Below, piece by piece: positions 1 to 12,000 of a stretch of 64,000 nt of DNA. The notes beneath the pieces were generated by a model. That model did not search any database and was not told the origin of the DNA. It worked only from the letters and a program-made list of their open reading frames with translations. Source of the stretch: Eleginops maclovinus (lineage: Eukaryota; Chordata; Actinopteri; Perciformes; Eleginopidae). The DNA is taken from assembly GCF_036324505.1 (NCBI RefSeq), contig NC_086352.1, positions 7,150,501 through 7,214,500 of the forward strand. Direction: 5' to 3'. Position 1 is the stretch's first letter; every line of letters starts with the position of its first letter. Made by a program: the position numbers and the translations under genes.

Positions 1-202
1 GAAGAAGGACTGTGAGCAGACGATACGTGATGACCGAGAGAAAAATAACTTCCATGCATATCAACAGCTCAGCATGACCTTGAGTTTCTCAGCTAAAGGT
101 CCAATGTAATGCAACCAAACACAGATATTTGTACACCAACACACTCACAACCGTCACCAGGAACACGTGTATCACTGGCTGCAGAAACAGCCCTTAGTTT
201 AT

Positions 203-262
203 TACAGTTCATTTAGCAGATGCTTTTATCCAAAGTGACTTACAGTAAGTGCAATCAACCAT
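203..262 (-). repeat. LINE/SINE 3' tail fragment
   Basis: On the minus strand this reads as the widespread teleost retroposon tail: a gtaagtcactttggataaaa core followed by the gcatctgctaaatg ending. The same tail, more diverged, flanks the MITE near 13.2 kb. No body of the element is visible next to it. Family assignment is from memory of fish repeats. Confidence 0.4.
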
Positions 263-702
263 GAAGAGACAAACTGGAATCCTGCAGGTGCATTAGCTTA
301 CAATGAGCGAAACCGTTGAAGAACTCAAACAGTATTGTTGTTTTTGTGTAGATTTTTAGATTGTCATGATACAGGTACAGTCTATAAAGGAGGCATTCAA
401 ACCCATTATGACAAATTATAGAAATGTAAGACGTCTTTATATCAGAGACTTATTTTTCTTTAACTTGGTTGTAATATACAATAAATAATTGAGCTTACTC
501 ATTACACAATGACCATCATGCATGAACTGATCAGTATCTTTCAAAATGTCTTGATTTTATGCTATTTTTGATCCCAAATCCTTGGTATTTATCTGCTCTG
601 ACCCCAAACTGACATTGTTTAAAATGATATACATTAAACACCATTTATATATCTTCTGATCCCTTATGTCCCCAACACTATTCAATATTAATCTGCATCC
701 TA

Positions 703-703
<1 letters not shown>
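263..703. other. Unannotated AT-rich stretch
   Basis: No coding signal, inverted repeats or recognisable repeat seen. Confidence 0.5.

Positions 704-743
<40 letters not shown>
704..743. repeat. (CA)n microsatellite
   Basis: Perfect dinucleotide tract of about 20 units. The cysteine/valine-rich reading frame across it is an artefact. Confidence 0.98.
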
Positions 744-744
<1 letters not shown>

Positions 745-1711
745 GTTCACAAGTGTCAGAAGGAGCCAATCAAATATGCAAATGCATCCTTCCTGTCACA
801 CAATGTGAGTATTAGCATCTGATTAGCATGCTAATTCATTCATAAACAATTAATTTGCAACAACAACATTACACAGACATGCCTGAAGACGTGTTAGTAA
901 AATAAAAACAAACACACGGAGTGATCATTCCTGTCATTTTCTACAACGCTGTCATTTCAAAGAAAACCAAAACGCAAAAAAAAAGCCTTATTTATTTACA
1001 TATCCACGGTCATTTCAACTTTGGAAAGTATCTTAAGATTTCATAATCTCTTCTCCAAAGGTTTGCTAGCCTGGACAGCTGCAGCACAGACAACATATAA
1101 CAGTTCCAGATAACACAGCTTTAGTTGACCCACAAAAGAAGATTGAAGTCATGATCGTTCTGCTTCAAATACATGTAAGTATGTTTGTTACCACATACGT
1201 TAGTTTAAAAAAGCCATTGTTTACTTTGGTTTGAACACAGTACACAAAGCGCAGTCTCCCAAATGAAAGCACCGTGTTTCCTTTTCCCTACGTGATTTTT
1301 CCACAAAATACGAGACTAAACATAAAAGTTGTCTAGGAAAAGACAACTTCTAAAAGGTCAAATGAAGCTTGTGCATTTAAAGACTGGTGTCAAATATCTC
1401 TGGCTGATTCTGGGTCTGATGACATTTACATTGCTCACTGACAGTTTTCAGAAGTATGCACCAACTTCTCCCAATCATGTGTCACTGATCCTGCAGCAGG
1501 ACGCCCTGACGTCTGTCAAACGTACGACTCCGTCCCACCAGGAGAACTTCTCTGAGGGTAAAATGCTTTTTCTGGCTCAAAGAAGCTTCACTGCTCCTGC
1601 TGCTTTTATCAGATTTAATGTGTGAACGTCTGTGTGAGAGACAGAGACGGTGAGAGAGGCAGGGAGAGTGACTGGTTCTTTTGTTGGATTTTTTTACCAC
1701 CTCTACACCCT

Positions 1712-1713
<2 letters not shown>

Positions 1714-1748
<35 letters not shown>
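1714..1748. repeat. (CA)n microsatellite
   Basis: Perfect CA tract, about 17 units. Confidence 0.98.
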
Positions 1749-1752
<4 letters not shown>

Positions 1753-1937
1753 GCGTCCATTGTAACAAGGCCACTTTATGCCATCCCTGGACTCATTCTC
1801 CTTTCACACCCTTCCCTCGCTTCATTCAGAGGTGTAATTGAAAAGATGAAAAGCCTTTCTGGGACTCTTTTCGCAGTGTAAGGTGCCTCAGAGAGAGTGT
1901 GTGTGCTGTAATGAACACGGTAATTGACTTTGTTTTG

Positions 1938-1969
<32 letters not shown>
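1938..1969. repeat. Compound (GT)n(GA)n microsatellite
   Basis: A short GT run passes directly into a GA run. Confidence 0.9.
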
Positions 1970-2483
1970 TTAGTGCTAGAAAAAGAGGAAGAGAGGGATG
2001 AGAAGTAAATGTTCCCTGAAGTGTGACACTGTGTGACAGGTTAGCGTACCACCTGTAATGCTAACACATGGTGTTGGTGCAGGCAGGGTCGGAGCAGAAT
2101 CAACACATGAGGCTTTATGTTTCAGGAAAGCTGCAATCAGGAGTGTTTCAGAGGCCCCGTGAACAAATTGGTTGTATTTAACGGCAGCTATTCCTCTGTG
2201 AAGCTGGTCACTTATACATCAGAAGTGTATATGTACTGTAAACTGTTTAATTTTATTCTGTAATATTTGTATTCACGTTCTATGTTTAAGAATGAAGGGG
2301 CTAGCTTAATGAAGGTATTCATTCATGGTTCAGCCATATTGGAATAATGTAAATGTAATAAAACTGCAGTATGTTTATTGATCTATTATTATGTTCATCA
2401 TTTTAATGTTGGTCAACTTTATGGCTTTTTTTAATGAACTGATTTGTACATTTATTAATGATCTAATTGAATCACGATAATTA

Positions 2484-2618
2484 TGTCTATATTATTATCC
2501 TTAGGTTTTCCCCTTATTAGACCCATATTCACCCCTCTATTACACCATTATAAGACCCACATTACACGCACGGTACATGTGGATTACACCCTTATTAAAC
2601 CAATGTTTTTATTCAAAC
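2484..2618. repeat. Degenerate tandem repeat, left block
   Basis: Loose repetition of a ttacaccc...ttattagaccc theme. The same theme resumes at about 3088-3252, so the two blocks look like one degenerate array interrupted by the element between them. Confidence 0.55.
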
Positions 2619-2619
2619 T

Positions 2620-3080
2620 GATCATGGTCGGGTGTTCTTTTCCCCATAATGACCCCCTCGCTGCAGATTATCCCGCCCAGATACTCCCAGTATTCGCTGA
2701 AATTATTTTTGAACTCAAAGAATGATCGTATTTCTTCCGCTAAGAAAATTGAAACTCCGCTCCACGCGCACCAACGACTGGAACTGCGACAACAACAACA
2801 ACTTTACGGCAGCACTGATCGAGGTGTTCCGTAACTGTTCAAGTCTGTTCACAGTTTCTGATCCACTTACGAGTCCTTAAACCCCGCAGAGCCCAGACCG
2901 TGTTCCTGTGAGTGTTCACTTCCTGTCTGTCTTTATCTGACGTCCGGCGCTCCGTCTTTTAACCTCTTGTCCTTTCTTGATCCTCCTTAACAACGGTCAA
3001 TATAGTCCTTGACAACGGTCTGCGTGTCACATGTTCTGAATTGACCAATCAGAATCAAGTATTCAACTAAGCCACCTGAT
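2620..3080. repeat. Dispersed fish repeat, copy 1
   Basis: The part from about 2860 to 3070 aligns by eye with 38360-38600: both have a gcccagac/gcccatac...gtgttc start, acttcctgt, a ttttaacctctt block, ccttgatcct, and a shared ending, ttgaccaatcagaatcaagt followed by attcaactaa here. The left part, 2625-2690, contains a gggtgttctttt block that is the reverse complement of the aagaacaccc block at 38318-38327, so one portion is inverted between copies. No reading frame of note. Probably a non-autonomous DNA element; superfamily not determined. Confidence 0.5.
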
Positions 3081-3087
3081 AAAACCC

Positions 3088-3252
3088 ACACCCATGTAAC
3101 ACCAATATTATTACACCGTTATTACACAGACATAACACATTAATACACCCCTCTTGCACCCGTGTTACACTACTTTTTACACACATGATACACTGTTATA
3201 TCATCTATATTACCCTTTTACTAGACCCTTATTTCACCCATATTACTATTGG
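3088..3252. repeat. Degenerate tandem repeat, right block
   Basis: Continuation of the ttacacc/ttattac theme of 2484-2618, with variants such as ttacaccgttattacac. Confidence 0.55.
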
Positions 3253-3939
3253 ACACAGCCTGTCAAATGACTGCATCCCTCATGTGAAAGAGACTCATTA
3301 AAACAACCAGAGCTCTTTCCTGTATGGATAAATTATGTGAAGACTCACTACTGTGACAAGAATAACAGCTGTCACTTTAGCAGCAGCAGCGTGTTACTCC
3401 TGTTCCCTGTGTTATCTAAACCAGACACACACCGCCAGTGAAATGTAACCTGTGACTCTCACAAAGAGGAAACACATTACCTGAGACTTCAATATTTCTG
3501 AGAACACATCTGACACACGGAGCTTTTGGAAATCATTATTCACTCTTTAATCCTCCTTTTGAAAGACTGACTGACTACATTTCCTGCTTCCTAACATACC
3601 TCAGAGCCTTTCTGCTTTCAATCTTCTACCTAGTTGCACATGACAAATAAGAATCAAAACACTTTTCTGGCTTGATCCATTAATACTTTAGCCTTTCAGT
3701 TAGTTTCAATTTGTGCGCTCTGTTTTAATACAAGTGAATACACTAGTTCATGAGTCCTAAAGGTTGAAACAGACTCTCAAATCACTGAAATCTGCAAAGA
3801 AAGTAATCACAAACACTTATGTCTTTCTCTCAGTTCTACATAGATGTATCTGAGTAAGAAATAAAGTGGGCAGAGGAAAATAGATAATAGGGTTTGCCTT
3901 TTGTGAAGATCAATAAGAGCAGAAAGTGGTGAAAGATGA

Positions 3940-3941
<2 letters not shown>
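3253..3941. other. Unannotated stretch
   Basis: No gene or repeat signal recognised. Confidence 0.5.

Positions 3942-4014
<73 letters not shown>
3942..4014. repeat. (GT)n microsatellite
   Basis: Perfect GT tract of about 36 units. Confidence 0.98.
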
Positions 4015-4016
<2 letters not shown>

Positions 4017-4164
4017 ATCAGTGACATATGTGCAAATTGACCTTCAGCAGAAAGAGCACATGATTGAATGATTGATGCTTATACATCTCTCATTATACAG
4101 GTGTAGAGATATGATTGAAACATAGTGAAGTATAAATGATGAATAGTACATATCAGGATAATAT

Positions 4165-4167
<3 letters not shown>

Positions 4168-4255
<88 letters not shown>

Positions 4256-4266
4256 TGTGTGTGTGT
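4168..4266. repeat. (GT)n microsatellite
   Basis: About 49 units with a single phase-breaking GG near 4248, only about 150 bp from the preceding GT tract. Confidence 0.98.
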
Positions 4267-4450
4267 CTACAGAGAGTTAAATGTAGTACTGTGACCCAGT
4301 TGTGTCTGCCTGTCAGTCCCTCTGAAGAAGGGAAGAGGTGCACAGATCCTGCAGGTACGAAATCTGATGTCAGGTTTTACTCTCCTGTGAACAGTGATCG
4401 CCTGAATGGAAGTCTTACATGATATCCTCCTTTAAAAAGAGTGGAGGGGA

Positions 4451-4549
4451 AGGAGGAGGAGGAGGAGGAGGAGGAGGAGGAGGAGGAGGAGGAGGAGGAG
4501 GAGGAGGAGGAGGAGAAGGAGAACAAGAACAAGAAGAAGAAGAAGAAGT
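4451..4549. repeat. (GGA)n(GAA)n purine tract
   Basis: About 20 GGA units followed by a GAA-rich run, giving a nearly pure purine strand. Such homopurine tracts can adopt triplex or G-rich structures. The poly-serine and poly-glutamate frames across it are artefacts. Confidence 0.95.
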
Positions 4550-5391
4550 GCATATTCAGCACGAATATAGTGCATGGAAAATATTGCAAAATAAATAAAC
4601 TGTCACGCAAAAGAGGAACTAAATAAATGTTTATATGTCATGAAAAGTAAAAATATTTGCTCCAACACAACAATCAAAGTCGTATAACTACAAGCACAGT
4701 GAAAAAATAGGTTATTGGCAAAGTATTTGAATTTGTAGGGTTCAGTTTCGGATTAAAAATACTACCCGAAAGGACAGAAAAGATGTAAAGATAATTTAAT
4801 AGCACTGGTTTTAATATCTCAGCGCGTGGACACAGACCCCTCGATGCCAAACACAAATAAAAAGAGAGCGCTTCTTTTAAAGGCTGACATTTCACAGAAA
4901 CAAATCAACAATCAATCGGTTGAAGAAGCAATTTCTACATCTATTGAATTACCAGAAGAATACAGAGCTACCAAAACTCTGGCTCAATATCTGGAAAATA
5001 GACTCAAAGCTTTTCAGTTTGTCAGACCTGCATACAGAGGAGGGAGAGTGCAAAGTACACAGTATAGGTTATTACATTTCATATTCAAAAAACATCACAT
5101 ATTAAATCCTTTCCTTATATTAAAGAGTCTGAATCTTGTGTATTTGGCACATTTCTGCACAACTGCAGTTCTTTCACTTTGATAAACTGCACCTATTTTC
5201 ATTCACAGTATTTTGTCTTATTCTTATTATTTCCTATTTATGTTCAATAGATTTCTACATCCTGTCTTATATAGTTTAATTCCTCTTACTGAGGTTAGGC
5301 ACTATTATTCACCAAAGCATCCTGACATTGGATTCATGCTTTTATTTGAATATTAACAGAAAGCTCTATTATAAAATGTAGTTTTTCAAGC
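4550..5391. other. Unannotated stretch
   Basis: Contains a 118-codon frame at 4826-5182 (+) with AT-biased codons and no recognisable motif. I see no splice or promoter context that would support it. Confidence 0.45.
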
Positions 5392-5549
5392 GATAATAAT
5401 AATAACAATAATAATAATAATTTAAAATAATAATAATAATAAAAATAATAATAATTTAAAATAATAATAATAACAATAATAATAATAATATAAAATAATA
5501 ACAATAATAATAATTTAAAATAATAATAACAATAATAATAATTAAAATG
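5392..5549. repeat. (AAT)n imperfect microsatellite
   Basis: AAT units broken by AAC variants and by a tttaaaataa module that recurs four times, suggesting growth by duplication of larger blocks. Confidence 0.95.
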
Positions 5550-5646
5550 ATAGGCTTATTATAGTTAGTTTAGGATTCATTAATTCCTTAATGAGTTTGT
5601 TAGGACTGGTCCTCATAACAGAAACATGAAGGATGTCTGGTTAGAT

Positions 5647-5700
5647 TCAAGATTCAAGAAGCTTTATTTATCCCGAGGGAAATTGAGGTGTTATAACTAT
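5647..5700 (-). repeat. LINE 3' tail fragment
   Basis: On the minus strand it reads aatttccctcgggataaata then aagcttcttgaatcttgaat, the typical 3' end of a fish LINE (RTE/L2-like tails). It abuts the hAT element to its right. Confidence 0.4.
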
Positions 5701-5716
5701 AGAGGGAACTAATATA

Positions 5717-6281
5717 CAGTGTTTGAAGAAGTACTCAGATGCTTTACGTAAATAAAAGTAGAAGTTCTCTGGTCTTCGAATACTCCATTCAGGTAAAAGT
5801 TGTATAAAGTAAAGACGTTACATACAAAAGTATAAACATCATGATGTCCTTAAAGTGCAAAAGCTAAGAGTACTCATTCTGCATAATGACCCTTTTCACC
5901 AAAATATAAAACAATAGGAGTATTATCAGCTGGATGTACTTCAAGTATAAAGTAAAAGTACTCGTTACGGAAAATGGCATCTTTTCACAGCATTTATTAT
6001 TAATACGGTTATTATATTACCCTGTTTGTTTTTTGTGAATGCATTTTAGTATTGTAGTTTTTCCAGGTGGACTAATACTTGAAGTACTGTGTAGTGTATG
6101 GCAGTACTGCATTATACCATATGTATAACTTTGAGTGTTGTATAACTAATGTAGTGGAGGTAAAAGTACAATATTTGCCTCTGAAAAGTAGCAGAGTAGC
6201 AGTAAATAGAGAAACTCAAGTACACATATGACAAAAAAGTACAATACTCAAGTAAATGTACTCCGTTACTTTCCATCACTG
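5717..6281. mobile_element. Non-autonomous hAT element, 565 bp
   Basis: Left end cagtgtttgaagaagtactc and right end actttccatcactg form the short imperfect terminal inverted repeat of hAT elements that start CAGTG. The flanks carry a near-perfect 8-bp target duplication, ctaatata at 5709-5716 and caaatata at 6282-6289. The interior is rich in the gtaaaagtac theme and has no transposase. It belongs to the same group as 61640-62123. Confidence 0.82.
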
Positions 6282-6289
6282 CAAATATA

Positions 6290-7331
6290 TAACAGAGTCA
6301 CATTTGGTAAATAAATAGGTTTATAACAACTGCGTCTCCTTTTATAACTTCCGTGTCTCTGTTGTCTGAAACGAGGTCTTTGTTGTATCTTCTCTTGACT
6401 TGGTATGAAACATAATAACTCAAATGAAGCTACCAAGACAAAGGTTGCATTCAGGTACCTTCTGTCCCTGTTGTTCCATCTCATAAAGGTTGTTGTCATT
6501 TTGTGTAAAGGTTATCTCTGCTGCCTTTTACAGGGGTTAAAGCTCCGTCGCTCAGCAACAGAGGAAGTAGGCGGGGGGGGGGATACGGATTCCCGTCCAA
6601 TAGGAAGCAAGCTTTAAATAAACGGTTTCCCAGAGTTCCCTGGTTAGTTGAGCATTGTTCACTGGTTTCTGGGGAGATGAAAATCCTGAGTTAACTGGAG
6701 TTTAATGAGTGTTTTGAAAGAGTTCATGGCGGTGCTTTTTGCCATGTGGAGAACCCATGTGAGGTTCAAGGGACGCTCCGCCATTTTTGACTGTAAGCGT
6801 CTTTTATACAAATGACTTGGTGCCTTTTCCTTCCAATTTCCAACAGCTAATTCAATTCCCAACACAGCACTAATACAAGCATTCGTTTTCAATTTTTCAA
6901 TTTGATAATAAGTACTGCTTAAGCCTCACTTGGTGTTTATATTGAGGAATGCGGAATGTCCATGTTAATTTAACGGTAACAGTATTCTATAATACTATGT
7001 CTTCCGTTATTTATACTATAAATGTGTGGGACCCTAATTTTGAGCAATGCTGGATGGTGCAAGTGTGTCTTCCTAATGTAGAAAATCATTTTGATTATGT
7101 AGCATTTAGTTATCTTGCTCAGTGAAGAAGCTGACCTGGAATTTAAAGGAAGCTCTACCATTTTGGACTCTATATACTTCTTTAATAAAAGTGAATCGAT
7201 GCTTTTTCCTTTACATTATAAATTACCAGAGCATATAACAATAGAATTAGGAAATACAGATTTGATAAATTATGAAAATTTAAAAAATATATTAATTTCT
7301 GTGTGCAAGTCTAAAGTAGGTACTACTATGG
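6290..7331. other. Unannotated stretch
   Basis: Contains a run of ten G at 6573-6582. No gene or repeat recognised; the short frames of 70-86 codons are not supported. Confidence 0.45.
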
Positions 7332-7988
7332 TTAAAGGTGCCATAGAATGGAAAACTGTATTCACCTTGGCATAGTTGAATAAGGAGAGCTCGGTACATT
7401 GAGCTGACATACCGTGAACCTCAAACACCATCGTTCCTCCTTCACGTGCAAATCATGAATATGCATATCACAGCGGTAAAACGGGTGAATTACAACAACC
7501 CCTGTGTGTGACGTCACATACGGTAGTCCAGCCCCAACATTTGCATACACCAGCTGCTGGAAACACCAACGCTAACACTCACCACTCCGTAACATTGGTC
7601 TCTAATCTCCGACCAACTGGCTGTTCTTCAGAGTCATCGGTTTCCTCCTCCGATAAAGACTCAAACATGTACGGTTGGATGCCAATAGCCTCCATGGTTC
7701 ATCTCTCACAGTTTTGCGAACTTCCTTTACTTCTGTGGGCTCTGAGGCAGCCATGGATTGCTCCTTGTAAACCATCCAATCAGAGCAGAGCTTATCATCG
7801 TTATGTAAATGAGGCCCCAAATAAGGCAATTCAGCTCGTTTCATTCTAGGACCAAATCATAGGGTTGTAAATGGGCCTGTAAAACCTCATCTGCACATTT
7901 TTTGGATCAACTAAAGTTATATACCTTCTTTGTAGACATGAGAGAACCAAGTAAAATACCAGATAGATTCTTTCTATGGAACCTTTAA
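7332..7988 (-). mobile_element. TTAA-flanked non-autonomous DNA transposon
   Basis: Left end ttaaaggtgccatagaatgg and the reverse complement of the right end, ttaaaggttccatagaaaga, match over about 16 of 18 bases, and both ends include TTAA. TTAA target sites and inverted ends of this kind are typical of Kolobok and piggyBac elements. The 657-bp interior encodes no transposase but carries a coding-looking exon on the minus strand at 7579-7695. Confidence 0.65.
7579..7695 (-). pseudogene. P2X7-tail-like first exon, partial
   Basis: From the ATG at 7695 the minus strand reads an acidic N-terminal segment of about 38 residues: it starts MEAIGIQPYMFESLSEEE and ends RRLETNVTEW. The stop that follows lies inside a good splice-donor match (gag tg/gtgagt), so the frame probably ends at an intron. 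An IQPYMFE-type start, an acidic stretch and a W just before a zinc-binding CxCG region is, as I recall, the layout of the many fish proteins related to the cytoplasmic tail of P2X7. No downstream exon with the cysteine-rich part is visible before the element ends at 7332, so this is a fragment. An upstream in-frame alternative start was not found. The family link is inferred from a short motif only. Confidence 0.42.
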
Positions 7989-8871
7989 GGGAAGAAACCC
8001 CACAAATATTTCAGATTTATTTTCAATCTTTTTATATTTTTGGTTGATAATATTAAGTAATGTGTGTTGCCTATATTTATGTTATGTACGTGTATTATTC
8101 CAAGGATATTCTAATATTTCTAGCATTGTTTATACTATAAAACTCAGATTTTTACAAATGCCAAATAGTAAAAGCTCGTCTCCTAAATGAAAGAAAATAA
8201 ACATATTTTTGTTTAGCATCTTGCGAAACAGGCACTGGATTTGTTGAGGTAATGGTATGAAAAATAGCAGATCACTGAGCAACATTTTCACTGTCGTCAG
8301 TGTTGTCGCTGTGTTAGTTACAATACAAATGGCTAAAACGGACTGATGTGTGAAGACAAGTGTTGAGTATTATTTGGAGAGTTCATGCATGAACATTTTA
8401 ATGAAAAGCTCGATGAGACGTGGCAACTTTGACATGGAATCCACGTGGAAAAAGTAATCTACTCCCCTTTTAATTAGTGCCTTCATCATGAAATTATAAT
8501 AAGTATGATATATGAGGATTGATCACCAGGCACTCAGCACGTCGGCCCCGAGTGTCAAACTGATAGCAATAAACACAGCGGTTATTAAATGCTTTGCACT
8601 AAATACATCCCGCCACTTTATTATTTGTCCCTAGCCGAAGCTGGGACTGAAAAACAACCCTTTAATTAATGGAATTATACACCCGGGATGATTATCGCAG
8701 TGAAATTATTTTTCAGCGTGGATAAAAACTCTCTTCAGGCGAACAATGATTTCTCAGTCAAAGTATGGGGGTTCATGGTAGTCCTCACACTGCCAATTAA
8801 AATGTGACGAGTGTCTTCTTCTGTGGTAAAATAACTCGCAAATGGAGGTATGCAGAGAGGACAAAAGAGTG
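7989..8871. other. Unannotated stretch, possibly conserved non-coding
   Basis: Repeat-free. The part 8464-8720 is dense in homeodomain-like TAATTA/TTAAT cores with mixed, non-repetitive composition, the look of a regulatory element, but this cannot be tested without alignment. Confidence 0.3.
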
Positions 8872-8896
8872 ACACACACACACACACACACACACA
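8872..8896. repeat. (CA)n microsatellite
   Basis: Perfect CA tract of about 12 units; a shorter CA run lies at 8985-8996. Confidence 0.97.
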
Positions 8897-9050
8897 AGGA
8901 TGGGTTTTCATTATCTTGTGAAAGTTTTCTGCCCTATGAACAAAAGATTCTGAGGTATTTACTGACAAACACACAGAGAGGAACACACACACACATCCGC
9001 TTAGCACTTCTGCTAATCTACCACCTGCTGCTCTAATCAACACAACAGCA

Positions 9051-9078
9051 ACACACACACACACACACACACACACAC
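9051..9078. repeat. (CA)n microsatellite
   Basis: Perfect CA tract of 14 units. Confidence 0.97.
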
Positions 9079-12000
9079 GGTTTGACTTCAGCTTAGCCCT
9101 ACAAACAGATATGCATTCAGTCATTTTTATTCAGAACGACGGCCAATATATACAATCCGCTCTGAGATATCGCCCCAACTCCAACTCTATTAACGCATTG
9201 ACAATTGGACTGTAAAAAATGACGCGTCAACAGAAGAGGAAGACTTGGTTCAAATACCCGCTGACAACATCACAACTCTAGACATATTGGCAATTGCCAA
9301 AAGAGGCTCAGGTGTCCCTAATCTCCACTTGTTGAGGCATAAAAGGGAGGCTGGAGGAGTCTCTCTCTCTGCCACTCTGCAGCAGGCTGTTAGGATTTAG
9401 CTCGCTTCCATTTTGCTTATTCTTTTTAGCCTGCAGGAAATGGTAGCCCACTTTTTGCAGCTTATTTACTAGTGTAGCCTATTCACCTGACTTTTGGTTA
9501 GATTTAGATTAGTTTGACTTAGGAAGAACATTCAATGAAACCATACTGTTGGTGAAAACTTCATCGGGTTTGGCGTCTTTTAATTTATGTTGCCGGTCAC
9601 AACGTGAGCCACAAATGTTTTAATGCTGTGAACGTAACAAATCATAGTTAGTCTAGTGGAGATTAGACCCCGATGACTGGATCATCTGCAGCTCATCTTT
9701 ATCAAACATCGATCAGTCACATTTTCTTTTCAATATCACAAATTAAGCATTTGTGTGACAGGGCTTCACAGTAAACCGTAGGACACCGCCTGATGAAGCA
9801 CACAAGGAAAAACTCCCAAGGAAAACCCAAGATGAACAGGGATGAACCTTGTGGAGAGCAACAGAGGAGGATCGATTTCTCTGGACGGACAAAGATGCAA
9901 TTGATGTCATGTATATATAGAATAATAAAGAGAATTCACTCTCAAAACATGGGCAATCAAAACGAAAAATTATAAAGCAACGGTATATTTACAAATGATG
10001 GATTCAGAAGGGTATTAAAACATCTCCTCAGGACTGGAGGCTTCACAATAAAAACAACACTGTTTTGGGTCGATTTTAAACAAAGTGAGATTGACAGTTA
10101 TCACAGTTTCCTGAAGCCTGGATAAGTTTTCAGATTCCTGTTCCGTCCGACCTAAAGCCGATATCCATCATCGTCACACAGGACGGTAAAGAGCCGCCTG
10201 CCTAACACTGACAGCCTGGTGAAGACTATTCGGCATTTCTTTCTGAGGAATAGATTACACGATTGATCGCTCTACAGAAGAGTGTAGCAGCTGATTGATT
10301 TTCTGTCAATCAGCCAATCAATTATTTGACTCAAACTCTCATGAAAGCTTTGTCCCTGAAGTCGTTCAGTCTATTATCCAACACTGCAATTACTGCGAGA
10401 AGCCCCAGACTTCTTTTTGAATTTGCTTGTGTCCCTTTCTCCTTTTAATGTTTTTTTAATTTAGATTTCGGCTTTTTGAGATCATTTACGGCTGGAACAG
10501 CTAAAACAGGTTTTAATTACACACTTTGTCTGTAAGTAGTCTGAGTGGGAAGCAAAAAGTAAAACCAGAGGCCAAAACTGACCCTGTTATAGCACCAGCA
10601 TTCACAAACAACACGTCTATTTGACAACAGAGATAAGTTGCATGCAATTGTTCTGTTGGCCCATTGTTACTAAACCCTATCAGCCAGAAAAATGTCAAAT
10701 TGAATGGAAAGCTCATTTGTCTGACAGCCTGTTACCTCGAAAAACCAACATTCATTGTTCTGAAAGCCCATTTCTTTGAAAATACACACTTTTCTTGCAA
10801 AAAAAAGGAGCAGAATGACAACAAAGGTCGCTCCGTTCACGGTCCTTGGTTGCGTGACATTAATATAATACTGTTTTCTGGGTTACTGGATAAAAAATGA
10901 TGGATTTAATATTGAACGTTTGGAAGAATGGGTGTACCAGGAGAGACGTGTGTCCCCACCCTGTCTTTATTCTCCTTTAACCTTAAGCTTTGATTGGCTA
11001 ACCATGATTTTCTTACCATCGCACTGATCAATCTTAGTTCTTATACCTACCCTAACAACCATGGAATAGAGCATTAGCCAATCAGAGTAGGGTGATCAGT
11101 CCTCTGATTGGATAATAATGGGCCTTTGGGTAAACCTGTGTTTGTTTTCAGGGAAATGGACTCTAGGACAAATGGTCTTCCAGTCCAATGGGGCATTGTC
11201 CTCGACTTTTGGAGGTTTTCTGAACCCAGAGATACAGTCTCTAAAGAGGTGTTGTGTCGTGTCGTGTCGTGTTGTTGGTGTACTTCAACCATGGGTAAAA
11301 TCTTTGCCCTAATCAAGCCCAATACATAGATTTGTTTGCCAAAACGTCACCAAATCAAAAGCATGAGGATAAGAACCTGCCATCAGATAATGTGAAGAGT
11401 TTAGTAGCATAAGGTTTAAAAGGACAGACAATCAAAAATGTTTACTCCTCAAAAACTCAAAGCCTGAAAGGAGGGAACGTTTGGCTTATTGTATGACAGA
11501 TCACTTTTACAATTTCTCTGTAAGTGATTATTTATCATGTCAGAAGAACTGTTGCATGTTTAAAGATTCAACACCTGCTAAATAATTGTAAAAGGTACAG
11601 AAGTGTTTTCTCGAAGAGCACAATCACTCAGTCTCTGAACGTAATTTTATGCAGTTTATCTCGACTTTATATTCATTGGCTTTTCGGAAATACCGGGTCG
11701 TCTCCATGGAGGAATATTTCATGCTCCAGTAGCTGTAATATGAGGACATACAGTACAACTATTCCTTCAAGCCAAGTGGAAGCTTTTGTACCCTTTCAGT
11801 ATGGATTCACCATCTTTCAAATCCATTATGCCCTGTAATTCCTTCCCTACTGACCTGCACAATCGGAGGGAAATGGACTGACTCTCCTGCTGAGACACGG
11901 GAGGAGAGCAGTAAAGTGCTGTGAGGAAGGAGAGGAGAATATGGTGAGATAAATAGTTGTCTTTGAAGGTGAGAGGTGAATGCTGCAGAGTTTCTTTAAA

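Larger units (their letters stand above)
749..2483. other. Unannotated stretch with two short simple repeats
   Basis: Apart from the CA tract at 1714-1748 and a GT/GA run near 1938-1969 nothing is recognised. A 98-codon open frame at 1329-1625 (+) has no recognisable domain and no supporting splice or promoter context. Confidence 0.5.

Noticed and set aside
4377..4626. Poly-serine and poly-glutamate frames
   Set aside because: Products of the GGA/GAA purine tract; no flanking coding signal.
4826..5182. A 118-codon plus-strand frame
   Set aside because: Composition follows the local AT bias and no family resemblance was seen.
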